A DNA stretch of 64,000 nt from contig JAPPMM010000061.1 in assembly GCA_028819075.1 (NCBI GenBank), positions 1 through 64,000 of the forward strand. Reading direction: 5' to 3'. A program made the translations under genes and the position numbers. Shown here in pieces: positions 7,435-17,064 of this stretch. Below the pieces are notes generated by a model, which had not been told where the DNA came from, did no database searches, and saw only the letters and a program-made list of their open reading frames with translations. How positions within the stretch are numbered: position 1 is the first letter of the stretch; each line of letters begins with the position of its first letter. Origin of the DNA: Gammaproteobacteria bacterium (GTDB lineage: Bacteria > Gemmatimonadota > Gemmatimonadetes > Longimicrobiales > Gaopeijiaceae).

Positions 7435-8742
7435 CTACCGCTCCACCTGGTTGCCCGCGATCCACACCGATTCGATGGAACGCATGTTCATGATGTCGGC
7501 GAGGGGATCCTCCGCGACGACAATGAAGTCGGCCCACTTCCCGGGCTCGAGGGTGCCCACGTCGTCGAGCTCCAGGCATGCGGCGGCGTCGCGGGTGGCC
7601 GTGGCCAGGATCTGGGCGGGAGTGAGACCGGCGTTGGCCATGATCTCCATCTCCATGTGCTCGAAGAAGCCCTGGAAGCGCCCGACGGGACCGGTGTCGG
7701 TTCCGAAGGACAGCGTGACCCCCGCGTCCGAGGCCGCCTTCAGGTTGTCGAGCGCGACGTCCAGCGCCTCCTCGTAGAGCGCCGCCGAGCGGCTCTCGAG
7801 GAACGAGCGGCGGCGGTCCTCCTGATCCAGTCCGGCCACTTCCTCGGCGTTGGCGTGGCGCGTGAAGAAGTCGTCGAAGAAGAAGTCGGGCTGCTCGCGG
7901 TAGATGAAGGTGGACACCTCGCGGGTCAGGGTGGGGCAGTAGCAGACCCCGGTTTCGGCGATGAGGTCGATGAATTCCTGGTCGATGGGCACGTCGCGCA
8001 CGCTGTGGGCGAGGAAGTCGGCGCCCGAGCGCAGCAGGTCCTTGCCGTCGTCCAGATAGAAGAGGTGGGCCGCCAGGCCGACGCCCATCTCGTGCGCCGC
8101 GTCGATGGCCGCGCGGTAGGCCTCGGGAGGCATCTTGGTGCTGGCGCCCAGATTGTCGTCCACCCGCAGCTTGAGCCAGTCCGGGTTGAGGCGCGCGTTG
8201 TCGGCGACCTCGGCGCGCACCTCCTCGGCGGTCGAGCCGGTGAGGACCGGCCCCGCCATGAGCAGGCGCGCGTGCGTGAGACCGGAGTCGTCGTTGTTGG
8301 CATCCCGTACGCGCATGCTGGGCTCCGTGCCCCCGCCCAGGCTGTTCACCGTGGTGACGCCGTAGGCCGCGTACAGCCGCAGCTCGTTGCGGACGGCCTC
8401 GTCGGCGGCTTCTCCCTCGAGCCCGCCGGCGGTGCGGCCCACGTGGCCGTGGGTGTTGATGAGTCCGGGCACCACGTGCCGGCCGCTCAGGTCGACCTGT
8501 TCGGCGCCGTCCGGGATCTGCACCCCGGCGGCCGCGCCCACCGCCTCGATGCGCCCGTCCCGCACCACCATCGCCGCGTTCTCGACCGGGTCGCCCCCGA
8601 CGCCGTCGATGAGGCGCATGCCGGTGAAGGCGACCACGCCGTCCGCAGATGGCGCGTCGGCGGGAGCGCAGCCGGCGAGCGTCAGGACAAGCAGGAGGGC
8701 AGCGACAACGTGGGTTGAGCCATGCCGTGGATGATCGAACAT
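7435..8742 (-). CDS. Amidohydrolase-family lipoprotein (metal-dependent hydrolase)
   Basis: The ATG at 8742 gives a lipoprotein signal peptide ending in the lipobox LAGC near residue 22. The mature part is an amidohydrolase-superfamily TIM barrel: the first metal motif HGH in INTHGHVG, a central K in DWLKLRVDD, His residues in GLAAHLFY and AHSVRD, and the late Asp in SFGTDTG. The ending ADFIVVAEDPLADI is the usual return of the small beta-sandwich domain seen in imidazolonepropionase- and prolidase-like members. It is likely periplasmic, lipid-anchored and active on cyclic amides or peptides; the exact substrate cannot be read. It follows the lactate permease on the same strand with a 127-base gap. 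Confidence 0.85.
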   Translation of the reverse strand: MFDHPRHGSTHVVAALLLVLTLAGCAPADAPSADGVVAFTGMRLIDGVGGDPVENAAMVVRDGRIEAVGAAAGVQIPDGAEQVDLSGRHVVPGLINTHGHVGRTAGGLEGEAADEAVRNELRLYAAYGVTTVNSLGGGTEPSMRVRDANNDDSGLTHARLLMAGPVLTGSTAEEVRAEVADNARLNPDWLKLRVDDNLGASTKMPPEAYRAAIDAAHEMGVGLAAHLFYLDDGKDLLRSGADFLAHSVRDVPIDQEFIDLIAETGVCYCPTLTREVSTFIYREQPDFFFDDFFTRHANAEEVAGLDQEDRRRSFLESRSAALYEEALDVALDNLKAASDAGVTLSFGTDTGPVGRFQGFFEHMEMEIMANAGLTPAQILATATRDAAACLELDDVGTLEPGKWADFIVVAEDPLADIMNMRSIESVWIAGNQVER

Positions 8743-8869
8743 GCGAGACCGTCCTTGTTCGGGGGCGAGACTTCGGCTGAGCCCCGCGGAGGCGAGCCTG
8801 AACGCGGCGACTCCCACCTCATTCAAGAGATTGGCCCACCACACCCCGGTCAAGGATGCCCGCGCCGCG

Positions 8870-10582
8870 TCAGGGACTCCCGCCGCCCGCGCCCATCAGC
8901 GGATCGGCCAGTCCGATGACGTGCACGGCGATCAGCCCCAGCACGCCGATGACCGTGAGGTAGTAGATGGTGGGCAGGATGGTCTTGCGCAGCGTCACCC
9001 CCTCCTGGCCCAGCAGGCCCACCGTAGCGGACGCCGCCACTACGTTGTGGATCGCGACCATGTTGCCCGCCGCCGCCCCGACCGCCTGCAGCGCCACGAT
9101 CATCGCGCTCGACACCGCCAGCCTCTCGGCTACGCCGTGCTGGAAGAGCGAGAACATGAGATTGCTGACCGTGTTCGATCCGGCGATGAAGGCGCCCAGC
9201 GCGCCGGTGACGCCCGCGAACATCGGCCACACCTGTCCCACGTTGTCCGCGACCCAGGCGGCCATGGCGATGGGCATGCTGACCAGGTCGGCCGCGTTCA
9301 CGCCCGACTGGATGTAGATGCGCACCATGGGCACGGTGAAGATGAGCACGAAGCCGGCCCCGAGGAGCACGCGCGACGACTTGGTGAACGCCCGCTGCAG
9401 CTCGGGGAACTTCATCCGGTGCAGGAAAAAGGTCACGGCGACCACCGCGATCAGGATGGTTCCAGGCAGGTAGAGGGGGGTGGTGGTGGCGGTGATGTCG
9501 GTGCCGAACACGTTCGCCCAGGTGATGGCGGGGGCGCGCAGCCAGTTCTGCACGGGCAGCTCCGACAGCCGGCTCAGGACCAGCAGCACGGCCAGCAGCG
9601 CATAGGGTGCCCAGGCCATCCCCACGGAGACGCGCTCGTCGTCGTCCTCCAGATCCTGCCGCGCTTCCAGCCCGCTGGCCCAGCCCCGGCCCCAGCGGCT
9701 GCGCTCCGGGAAGTCCCACGTGTCGTCCGGAATCAGGAAGCCGCGGCGCGCCGCGAAGATCACGATCGCAAGCCCGACCGGAGCGCCCAGCAGCGCGGGA
9801 AACTCCGGCCCCAGCAGCCATCCCGTGAACATGTAGGGGACGGTGAAGGCCACCCCGGCGAAGAGGGCGAAGGGGAAGATCGACAGCCCTTCCGTCCACG
9901 ACCGGTTGGCGCCGAAGAAACGGGTGGTCATGACGATCATGAAGGTGGGCATCAGGGTGCCGGCGATCGCGTGCAGGACCACGACCCGGTCGGTCACCAG
10001 CCGCAGGAAGTCGTCCATGGTGATGCCGGCGGCGAGGAGTTGGGCGTCGAAGGCCTCTCCCCCCAGGCCGCCCTGCACCCCCACCAGCACGGGCGTGCCC
10101 ACGGCCCCGAAGGTCACCGCGGTGCTCTGGATCATCATGCCGATCATGACCGCCCCGGCGGCCGGGAAGCCCATCGCCACCATGAGCGGTGCCGCCACCG
10201 CGGCCGGTGTCCCGAATCCCGCCGCGCCCTCGATGAAGGACCCGAACAGCCAGGCGATGATGATGATCTGGACCCGGCGATCCTCGCTGATGCTGCGGAA
10301 GCTGCGCCGGATCGCGGAGACGCCGCCCGACTGTTCCAGTGTGTTCAGCAACAAAATCGCGCCGAAGATGATGACCAGCAGATCGAAGGTCAGGAACAGC
10401 CCCTGGACCGAGGACGCCGCGACGCGGACCGGAGCCACCTGCCACGCCGTCAGCGCCACGACGACGGCCGAGACGTAGGCGATGGGCATCGCGAACTTCG
10501 CCGGCACCCGGAATCCGACGAGCAGGGTGCCCCCGATGAGAATGGGGAGGAGCGCGAGCGCGGCCTGAACGCCTGGGGACAT
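8870..10582 (-). CDS. lctP: L-lactate permease (LctP family)
   Basis: A 570-residue polytopic membrane protein with about 13-14 hydrophobic helices and the LctP signature region [20 protein letters not shown] near residue 120, followed by [15 protein letters not shown]. LctP transporters import L- or D-lactate, and sometimes glycolate, with protons. The length matches the family's usual 530-590. No lactate dehydrogenase or LldR-type regulator is adjacent. The start at 10582 places the first transmembrane helix immediately, as usual. It is divergent from the hydrolase lipoprotein at 10749, so the roughly 165-base gap is shared promoter space. Confidence 0.9.
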   Translation of the reverse strand: MSPGVQAALALLPILIGGTLLVGFRVPAKFAMPIAYVSAVVVALTAWQVAPVRVAASSVQGLFLTFDLLVIIFGAILLLNTLEQSGGVSAIRRSFRSISEDRRVQIIIIAWLFGSFIEGAAGFGTPAAVAAPLMVAMGFPAAGAVMIGMMIQSTAVTFGAVGTPVLVGVQGGLGGEAFDAQLLAAGITMDDFLRLVTDRVVVLHAIAGTLMPTFMIVMTTRFFGANRSWTEGLSIFPFALFAGVAFTVPYMFTGWLLGPEFPALLGAPVGLAIVIFAARRGFLIPDDTWDFPERSRWGRGWASGLEARQDLEDDDERVSVGMAWAPYALLAVLLVLSRLSELPVQNWLRAPAITWANVFGTDITATTTPLYLPGTILIAVVAVTFFLHRMKFPELQRAFTKSSRVLLGAGFVLIFTVPMVRIYIQSGVNAADLVSMPIAMAAWVADNVGQVWPMFAGVTGALGAFIAGSNTVSNLMFSLFQHGVAERLAVSSAMIVALQAVGAAAGNMVAIHNVVAASATVGLLGQEGVTLRKTILPTIYYLTVIGVLGLIAVHVIGLADPLMGAGGGSP

Positions 10583-10748
10583 GGAAGCCTCCGGGTTGAA
10601 TCACCTGACGGACCGCGCGAATGTGCGTCTCCGCATCCCGTGCGGGCAAGCGGAGGGCCATGCGACGCAGGACACGGTTTGCGTTATCGTTTCCGCGGCA
10701 AGGGGATGCCGGGGGACGATCCTGAGAGGGCATTTGAGGAGGCTTGAT

Positions 10749-12125
10749 TTGTCGGGATGTTGGCGCCGGCTGTTGCCGCTGCTGGTGGTCCCAACCCTCG
10801 CGGCGTGCGAGCGGGCCAGCGATCCGGTCGAGCCCGGCGCCTCGTCCTCGGCGGCCGCCATCGCCGTCGTGTCCGGAGGGGGTCAGCCCGCCTTTGTCGG
10901 CACCCGCCTCGACGAACCGATCGTATTCCGCGCCGTGGATGCGGGAGGGCTGCCGGTTGCCGGCATCGCCGTCGACTTCGTGACGACTCCGGGGAGCGGC
11001 CGGGTGGAGCCGGGTCGAGCCACTACCGACCAGAACGGCGACGTGGCGATCACCTGGACCCTCGGTCCCGATCCGGGGACGCAGACGGTGCTGGTCGCGG
11101 GGGGCCTGGCCGCCACGGCGATCCATGCCTGGGCGGTCGATCTGGAGGCGGAACTCGAGGTCCTGTTCGCGCCGCCCACCGCCGAAGAGATCGCGGCTGT
11201 GCGCGCTGACTGGGCGGATCGCGACATCTCGCCCGCCGCCCTGACCATCGAGTTGACCGAGGCCTATTCCCTTTTCGGCTCCCCGGCGACCCTGCGCGTG
11301 GTGTCCCACCAGGTCGGCGAAGCGCGTCACTACGGAGCGATCGTCGTCCCGAAGTCGAGGAAGGCGGCCAGCCTGCCCGTCCTGATGTACCTGCACGGGG
11401 GCGACAACGGCGTCGACGTGGACGATGTCCAGTTCCTCGCCTTCGCGCTCGGGGAGCTGCGCGACAGCTTCGTGTACGTGATTCCGTCGTTCCGCAGCGA
11501 GCCCCTGGAGCATGACGACCGGGAGTGGGTCTCAACCGGTCCCGGCGGGCACTGGGATTACGACGTGGACGATGCCCTGGCGCTCCTGAACGTCGCGCTG
11601 GCGATCACGCCGCAGGCCAAACCCGAAGCCCTCAGCCTGGTGGGAGCCAGCCGGGGCGGAGGCGTCGCCCTTCTGGCCGGCATTCGGGACGAGCGGGTCG
11701 AGAACATCGTCACCCTGTTCGGTCCCACCGATTTCTTCGACGAATGGGTGAGGGAGATCGTGCGCGAGGCGGCGCTGGGAATGCCGCGCGACCTCACCGG
11801 GGTGGCGCACATGGACTCGACGCTCATCCAGCCGTACATGGGAGGGCGAATCGAACTTGCCAGGGTGCGCATGGAGCTGGTTCGCCGCTCCGCCGTGCTG
11901 TTCGCCGAGGATCTGCCCGCCGTCCAGCTGCACCACGGGACCGGCGACGAGACCGTCTCCGTCAGCCAGGCCCAGTCCATGATCCGGGTCATGGAGGAGT
12001 TGGGGAAAGAACCGCCGGAATTCGAGGCCTTCATCTACGAGGGCGCCGGACACGACGTCTTCGACCTGAGCGGGGTCATTCCGCGCGCGGCGACGTTCCT
12101 GCGAAGAGCGCTGGGAAGGGGCTGA
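10749..12125 (+). CDS. Lipoprotein with Ig-like domain and alpha/beta-hydrolase domain
   Basis: A TTG start at 10749 is preferred because GAGGAGG lies 6 bases upstream and it yields a compact lipoprotein signal ending in the lipobox LAAC near residue 20. Residues of about 40-130 resemble a bacterial Ig-like (Big-1) module (FRAVDAGGLPVAGIAVDFVT followed by TTDQNGDVAITWTLG). The rest is an alpha/beta hydrolase of the prolyl-oligopeptidase/dienelactone hydrolase type: oxyanion region YLHGGDNG, nucleophile elbow GASRGG, and a late His in EGAGHDVFD. It is a surface- or periplasm-anchored esterase or peptidase of unknown substrate. It ends 6 bases before the kinase/M23/aminotransferase fusion and is probably co-transcribed with it. 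Confidence 0.8.
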   Translation: MSGCWRRLLPLLVVPTLAACERASDPVEPGASSSAAAIAVVSGGGQPAFVGTRLDEPIVFRAVDAGGLPVAGIAVDFVTTPGSGRVEPGRATTDQNGDVAITWTLGPDPGTQTVLVAGGLAATAIHAWAVDLEAELEVLFAPPTAEEIAAVRADWADRDISPAALTIELTEAYSLFGSPATLRVVSHQVGEARHYGAIVVPKSRKAASLPVLMYLHGGDNGVDVDDVQFLAFALGELRDSFVYVIPSFRSEPLEHDDREWVSTGPGGHWDYDVDDALALLNVALAITPQAKPEALSLVGASRGGGVALLAGIRDERVENIVTLFGPTDFFDEWVREIVREAALGMPRDLTGVAHMDSTLIQPYMGGRIELARVRMELVRRSAVLFAEDLPAVQLHHGTGDETVSVSQAQSMIRVMEELGKEPPEFEAFIYEGAGHDVFDLSGVIPRAATFLRRALGRG

Positions 12126-12131
12126 GGCGCC

Positions 12132-15100
12132 ATGCGAGTGCGGCCCGACTTCACGACCGCCGAGGCGGAGGCTCTGGCCAGGGACCGTTACGGCATTCTG
12201 GCTCGCGCCAGAGAACTCCCGAGCGAGCGGGACCGGAACTTTCTGCTCCGCGCCACGGGGGACGGGCGGGGTTCGAGTCGGGAGCCGAGCGAGGGGGCGA
12301 AAGACTCCGGAGCCGAGGGCGCCGCTGAAGCGTTCGTGCTCAAGATCGGGAACCCGGAGGAATCCCGGGCGTCGCTGGAGATGCAGGGCGCGATCCTGGC
12401 GAGGTTGGCGAAGCGGTGGCTGGAGGACGGCGGTGCTCTTCGGTCGACGTTCCCCGCGGTGGTTCCCGATCTCGCTGGAGCCCCTCTCGCGACGGTTGAA
12501 AAGGGGGGAATCCATTACCCTTTGCGCCTGGTCACCTGGCTGCACGGGGTGACGGTTGCCGAGGTAAACCCGCACAGCCCGGAGCTGCTGCGTTCCTGGG
12601 GAGGCGTGCTGGCCCGCCTGAACACCGCCCTCGCCGACTTCGAGCATCCCGCGGCCGAGACCGGCTTCCACTGGGACCTGCGCACTGCGTCCGCCCTTTT
12701 CGAGGAGCGGGTGGGGAGCGTGAAGGGAAAAGGCCGCCGGGCGTTGCTGCGCCGCCGGATGGTGGACTGCGAGGAGAGGCTGGGGCCTCTGATCCCGGGC
12801 TTGCGCACCCAGGTGGTACACGGCGACGCCAACGACTACAACGTGCTCGCCAATCGGGTCGAGGACACGCCCCCGGGCGGGCGCTACGGGGACCGGCGGG
12901 TCACCGGCATCATCGACTTCGGCGACGCCATGCGCACCTGGCTGGCTTCCGAGCCGGCGGTCGCGGGGGCCTACGCGATGCTCTCGAAGCGCGATCCCGT
13001 GGGGGCTCTGGCGCAGCTCGCGAGCGGATTCCACGAGGAGTATCCACTCGGAGAGGAGGAAATCGCCGCCGTCTTCCCGCTTACCGGGATGCGGCTCTGC
13101 CTGAGCGCCACCATGGCTGCCTGGCAACGGGCCCGGGAGCCGGACAACGAGTATCTGAGCATCAGTGAAACGCACGTGTGGGAACTGCTGGAGCGCATGG
13201 ACCGCGGAGAGGAATTCCATCCGGACTTCGTGCACTATCGGTTGCGCGAGGCCTGCGGACTGGAGCCGAACCCGCGTGCTCCGGGCCTGCGCGCATGGCT
13301 GAGGCGGCAGCGCGACGAAGGGCGTTTCGCCTCGGTGCTGCCGTCGGAACTGGCGGAGAGCCCGCACACCGTCTTCGACCTGAGCGTGGGCAGCCGGTGG
13401 CTCGGCACCACGGGCGACCTGGACGCGCGAGGGTGGACCGATCTTCTGTTCCGCCACACGCGGGCCGTTGGGGCGGCCATCGGGATCGGCCGATACGACG
13501 AGGCCCGCCGCTGGTACGACTCCGACGCGTTTGCGATCCAGGGCGAGGACGGGCTGGAGCGGCGAACGGTTCATGTGGGCATCGATCTCTTCGCGGAACC
13601 CGGAACGCCGATCCACGCTCCCTGCGATGCAACCGTCCACAGCTTCCGCGACAACGACGCCCGCCTCGACTACGGGCCGGCCATCATTCTGCGCCACGAG
13701 GGGGGTGGGCTGGGCGCGTGGTACACCCTCTACGGCCACCTCTCGCGGGACTCGCTGGCCGGGCTCCGCCCAGGACAGCAGATCGCCGCCGGAGACGAGA
13801 TCGGCAGGATCGGGCCGTATCCGGAGAACGGCGACTGGGCCCCTCATCTTCATTTCCAGCTGATGACGGACCTGCTGGGCCGCGAAGGCGACTTCCCCGG
13901 CGTGGCGCCGCCCAGCCAGCGGGACGTGTGGCTCAGCCTTTCGCCGGACCCGAACCTGGTGCTCGGGATCCCGGATCTGGCTCCCGCCGGCAGGAATGCG
14001 GCCTCGGAGCTGCTGGGCGCGCGCCGGAAGCTGCTCGGGCCCTCGCTTTCCATCTCCTACCGGCGTCCGCTGGAGATGGTGCGTGGCAAGGGCGCCTACC
14101 TGTACGACGATGCAGGCCAGCCCTACCTGGACTGCGTCAACAACGTCGCGCAGGTGGGCCACGCGCACCCGCGCGTGGTCGAGGCCGGTCAGGACCAGAT
14201 GGCTGTCCTCAACACCAACACCCGCTACCTGCACGACAGCCTCACGGAGTACGCCCGGCGTCTCGCCGCCACGCTGCCCGACCCGCTGGGCGTCTGCTTC
14301 TTCGTGTGCACCGGGAGCGAAGCCAACGAGCTGGCGCTGCGCATGGCGCGGACCCACACGGGGCGCGAGGGCATGGTCGTGCTGGAGGGCGGGTATCACG
14401 GCAACACGAGTTCACTGGTGCAGCTCAGTTCGTACAAGTTCGACGGGCCGGGGGGCGCGGGGCCGCCGCGGTGGGTCGCGTGCGTCCCCATGCCCGACGG
14501 CTATCGCGGCCGTTACCGGTTCTCCGATCCCGACTGCGGCGCGCTCTACGCGGAGGAGGTCGGTCGCGCCGTCGACGCGCTCGGCGGACGGCCCGCCGGC
14601 TTCCTCTTCGAGTCGATCCTGAGTTGCGGCGGCCAGATCGTGCTTCCCGACGGCTTCCTGCGCGGCGCGTTCGAGCGCGTGCGGGCGGCAGGCGGGGTTT
14701 GCATCGCCGACGAGGTGCAGGTCGGGTTCGGGCGCGCCGGCTCGTCCTTCTGGGCATTCGAGGATCACGGGGTGGTGCCGGACATCGTCACCATGGGCAA
14801 GCCCATCGGCAACGGCCATCCGCTCGCCGCCGTGGTGACCACCCCGGAGATCGCCGAGTCCTTCAACAACGGGATGGAGTACTTCAACACCTTCGGCGGC
14901 AACCCGGTGTCGTGCCGCATCGGCCTGGCGGTGCTGGACGTGATCGAAGAAGAGAGGCTGCAGGACCACGCCCGGCGGGTCGGTGAGCGGCTGCTCGCGG
15001 GGCTGAAGGGCCTGGTGGAGCGCCATCCGATCGTCGGGGACGCGCGTGGGACCGGGCTCTTTCAGGGCATCGAGCTTGTGACGGACCGGGAATCGCTCGA

Positions 15101-15290
15101 TCCGGCCCCTCGCCACGCGACCTGCCTGGTGGAGCGCATGCGCGACCGGGGCATCCTGCTCAGCACCGACGGCCCGCTCCACAACGTGGTGAAGATCAAG
15201 CCGCCGCTGGTCTTCGACGAAGACGACGCCGACCGGCTGGTGAGCAACCTCGACGAGGTGTTGGGGGAGGACGCGCTGCGCACGGTGTAG
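12132..15290 (+). CDS. Trifunctional fusion: APH-type kinase, M23-like domain, class III PLP phospho-lyase/aminotransferase
   Basis: A 1052-residue protein with three modules. Residues of about 1-370 form an aminoglycoside-phosphotransferase/choline-kinase fold, with catalytic HGDANDYN near 230 and metal-binding IIDFGD soon after. Residues of about 470-600 are a LytM/M23 metallopeptidase-like domain with HVGID near 479 and HLHFQ near 571. Residues of about 635-1052 are a class III aminotransferase with the PLP lysine in MGKPIGNG near 890. In animals the same kinase and lyase folds occur as separate hydroxylysine kinase and phosphohydroxylysine (or phosphoethanolamine) phospho-lyase, so a kinase-then-lyase route for a hydroxylated amine is a fair inference. 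There is no signal peptide, so a peptidoglycan-type M23 domain in the cytoplasm is puzzling. RBS and start overlap the previous stop region. Confidence 0.88.
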   Translation: MRVRPDFTTAEAEALARDRYGILARARELPSERDRNFLLRATGDGRGSSREPSEGAKDSGAEGAAEAFVLKIGNPEESRASLEMQGAILARLAKRWLEDGGALRSTFPAVVPDLAGAPLATVEKGGIHYPLRLVTWLHGVTVAEVNPHSPELLRSWGGVLARLNTALADFEHPAAETGFHWDLRTASALFEERVGSVKGKGRRALLRRRMVDCEERLGPLIPGLRTQVVHGDANDYNVLANRVEDTPPGGRYGDRRVTGIIDFGDAMRTWLASEPAVAGAYAMLSKRDPVGALAQLASGFHEEYPLGEEEIAAVFPLTGMRLCLSATMAAWQRAREPDNEYLSISETHVWELLERMDRGEEFHPDFVHYRLREACGLEPNPRAPGLRAWLRRQRDEGRFASVLPSELAESPHTVFDLSVGSRWLGTTGDLDARGWTDLLFRHTRAVGAAIGIGRYDEARRWYDSDAFAIQGEDGLERRTVHVGIDLFAEPGTPIHAPCDATVHSFRDNDARLDYGPAIILRHEGGGLGAWYTLYGHLSRDSLAGLRPGQQIAAGDEIGRIGPYPENGDWAPHLHFQLMTDLLGREGDFPGVAPPSQRDVWLSLSPDPNLVLGIPDLAPAGRNAASELLGARRKLLGPSLSISYRRPLEMVRGKGAYLYDDAGQPYLDCVNNVAQVGHAHPRVVEAGQDQMAVLNTNTRYLHDSLTEYARRLAATLPDPLGVCFFVCTGSEANELALRMARTHTGREGMVVLEGGYHGNTSSLVQLSSYKFDGPGGAGPPRWVACVPMPDGYRGRYRFSDPDCGALYAEEVGRAVDALGGRPAGFLFESILSCGGQIVLPDGFLRGAFERVRAAGGVCIADEVQVGFGRAGSSFWAFEDHGVVPDIVTMGKPIGNGHPLAAVVTTPEIAESFNNGMEYFNTFGGNPVSCRIGLAVLDVIEEERLQDHARRVGERLLAGLKGLVERHPIVGDARGTGLFQGIELVTDRESLDPAPRHATCLVERMRDRGILLSTDGPLHNVVKIKPPLVFDEDDADRLVSNLDEVLGEDALRTV

Positions 15291-15309
15291 CGGACTAAGC
15301 TAATCGAAC

Positions 15310-16137
15310 TTAGTCATTTCCGGCCCACACCTTCACCAGTGTGTGAAACTCTCCGTTCTCGCCGAAGCGGTCCACGCCGTCCGGCAGCCCCATCATCGCC
15401 TCGCGGTCGAAGCGTTGGCCGGGGACGAGCGCGCCCAGCGCCGCATCGGTCACGGCGGACACCTCGCAGACGATTCCGCTGGCCTCCAGATCCGCCATGA
15501 GCGCCTCGTAGGGAACTTGCCAGATGGGGAAGTGGAGCGATGCGCCGCGGGTCGCTGCCAGCTCCCGGAATGCTCCCGTGCGCCACTCGCGAATGTGCTC
15601 GAGGTGCAGATCGCCGAACACGAAGCGGGCGATCGCGGGAATCGACGTGACGGCTTCGGCGACGCGCGCCTCGTAGGCGAGGCCGGGATGGAGGGGAACG
15701 CCCAGCAGGGGCACGCGCAGGTGCTCGGCCTGTCGGACCACAAGCTCCACCCGCAGCTCCTGGTGCGCGATCGTCCGGCTCGCCGCGTCGAAGGTCGTCA
15801 GCAGGACCGCGGGGCGGGCCCCCTCGCGCAGCAGCGCCCGGTAGGCGAGAAAGCTGTCCTTGCCGCCGCTCCAGAAGAGCACGTCGACGGGCTCGGGCCC
15901 GGGGCGCAGCGGTGTGAGCCAGAGCGGAGGCTCCACGGTCGCGGCACCCTCCCCGTCATCCGCCCTCCCGGCCTCGTAGGGGCAGTGCCGGCAGCCGCTC
16001 CAGCAGCAGCTGCCCCGCTGGCGCAGGCCGAACTCGGTGAAGACGGCGAGGCCGGTCTCCGGGTCGAGGTAGAAGGTCTCCCCGTTACTCGAGGCTTCTT
16101 CGTGAAGCCGGCTGGTGATGGAACGATTGGATGTCAT
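15310..16137 (-). CDS. DUF5522 + diphthine-ammonia-ligase-like ATP-pyrophosphatase (275 aa)
   Basis: The N-terminal 60 residues carry a cysteine-rich DUF5522 motif ([23 protein letters not shown] is its core; Cys residues at the CC and CRHC positions). The remainder is an adenine-nucleotide alpha-hydrolase of the ATP_bind_4 family, with the PP-loop [15 protein letters not shown] and the [13 protein letters not shown] segment typical of diphthine-ammonia-ligase relatives. Bacteria lack diphthamide, so this is probably an amide- or thiol-forming enzyme on another substrate, with the Cys cluster possibly binding a metal. The ATG at 16137 was chosen as the first start before the conserved Cys motif, although no clear Shine-Dalgarno precedes it. 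Confidence 0.8.
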   Translation of the reverse strand: MTSNRSITSRLHEEASSNGETFYLDPETGLAVFTEFGLRQRGSCCWSGCRHCPYEAGRADDGEGAATVEPPLWLTPLRPGPEPVDVLFWSGGKDSFLAYRALLREGARPAVLLTTFDAASRTIAHQELRVELVVRQAEHLRVPLLGVPLHPGLAYEARVAEAVTSIPAIARFVFGDLHLEHIREWRTGAFRELAATRGASLHFPIWQVPYEALMADLEASGIVCEVSAVTDAALGALVPGQRFDREAMMGLPDGVDRFGENGEFHTLVKVWAGND

Positions 16138-16286
16138 CGGAGGATGGCCTGCCCGCGAGCCGGTGAACTGCCTTTCCGGGATCAGGGCACCAATACTATT
16201 GAGGGAGCCCACTGGCCAACAGCGCCATCAGGCGCGATGATGGCACGCGACCCCCATCCCGGACACGGCGAATCCGAGAGCAGAAG

Positions 16287-16679
16287 ATGAACGTGTTTCC
16301 CCTGGCGACCCTTGACCGCGAATCTTCGGACCCGGCCAACTTCACCGGCCCCGGGAGCCTGCGCCGCATCGAGGGCGCGCTTTCCGCGGATCCGCGCGTC
16401 AACGTCTACCGCGTGCACTTCGAGGCCCGCTCGCGCACCAACTGGCACACGCACAGCGGCCATCAGATGCTCTTCATCGTGGCGGGCCGCTGCCGATACC
16501 AGAAGGAAGGCGAGCCCGTCGGCGAAGCGGGACCGGGAGATCTCATCGTCGTGGAGCCCGGCGAGAACCACTGGCACGGCGCCGCTCCCGGCGGAGCCAT
16601 GACCCACATCGCGCTCAACGTGAACGCGGTTACGAGCTGGGGCGACCCGGTGAGCGAGGACGAGTACGATGCAGGGTAG
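16287..16679 (+). CDS. Small cupin-domain protein (130 aa)
   Basis: A single-domain cupin. Motif 1 is recognisable as NWHTHSGHQMLFIVAG, with three His available for metal, and motif 2 as PGDLIVVEPGENHWHGA. Such small RmlC-fold proteins bind a divalent metal and act as enzymes or sensors; the sequence does not settle which. Its last 11 bases overlap the next gene (cory-CC-star) in another frame, which implies translational coupling. The spacing to ArsA-like and CstA genes makes this the first gene of a rightward run. It is divergent from the DUF5522 gene, with a 149-base shared gap. Confidence 0.8.
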   Translation: MNVFPLATLDRESSDPANFTGPGSLRRIEGALSADPRVNVYRVHFEARSRTNWHTHSGHQMLFIVAGRCRYQKEGEPVGEAGPGDLIVVEPGENHWHGAAPGGAMTHIALNVNAVTSWGDPVSEDEYDAG

Positions 16680-16986
16680 CGAAAGCAGGATGGCGTCCGA
16701 AACCTGGATCCGGAAGGCCTTCCGGCGCGTGAGGAAGGGTCTCCGCGCCGCGGGCGAGATCTACGAAGGCATCTACTTCGCCCCCTATCGATCCCAGATC
16801 TATCGATCGTACCGCCAGGAGCGCGACACCTTCCTGCTGCTGGGATTCGCGGATCTGCTGGGCGCCCCCAACCCCGTGGCGTTCTACGCCCTCGAGATCT
16901 ATCCCGACGTGATCGAGGAATTCCACCAGTGGCACGTGCGCATCGGCATGCCCAGTGCTCCCGACGGCGGCTTCAGGTGCTGTTGA
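16669..16986 (+). CDS. cory-CC-star family protein (105 aa)
   Basis: A short protein that ends exactly in a Cys-Cys pair before the stop (GGFRCC), with the internal QIYRSYRQERDTFLLLGFADLLG and a conserved PNPVAFYALEIYPD segment. These are the features of the family named cory-CC-star, which is known to be encoded next to ArsA/GET3-type ATPases, as it is here. The terminal Cys pair may bind a metal or tether a cargo or lipid; the function is undetermined. The ATG at 16669 lies inside the cupin gene; an alternative ATG at 16690 sits just after a purine-rich AGCAGG. The ArsA-like gene starts 78 bases downstream. Confidence 0.8.
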   Translation: MQGSESRMASETWIRKAFRRVRKGLRAAGEIYEGIYFAPYRSQIYRSYRQERDTFLLLGFADLLGAPNPVAFYALEIYPDVIEEFHQWHVRIGMPSAPDGGFRCC

Positions 16987-17064
16987 GCCGGCCGCCGGTG
17001 ACGCCGAGACGCCGCGCGAGCTGCTGGGCGGACAGCCGGTGAGGCGCGCTCCGGTGCCCTCCTG

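Noticed and set aside
8741-11513. Long open frames on both strands opposite lctP and into the hydrolase lipoprotein
   Set aside because: Composition is that of mirror frames; the permease and lipoprotein frames carry all recognised motifs.
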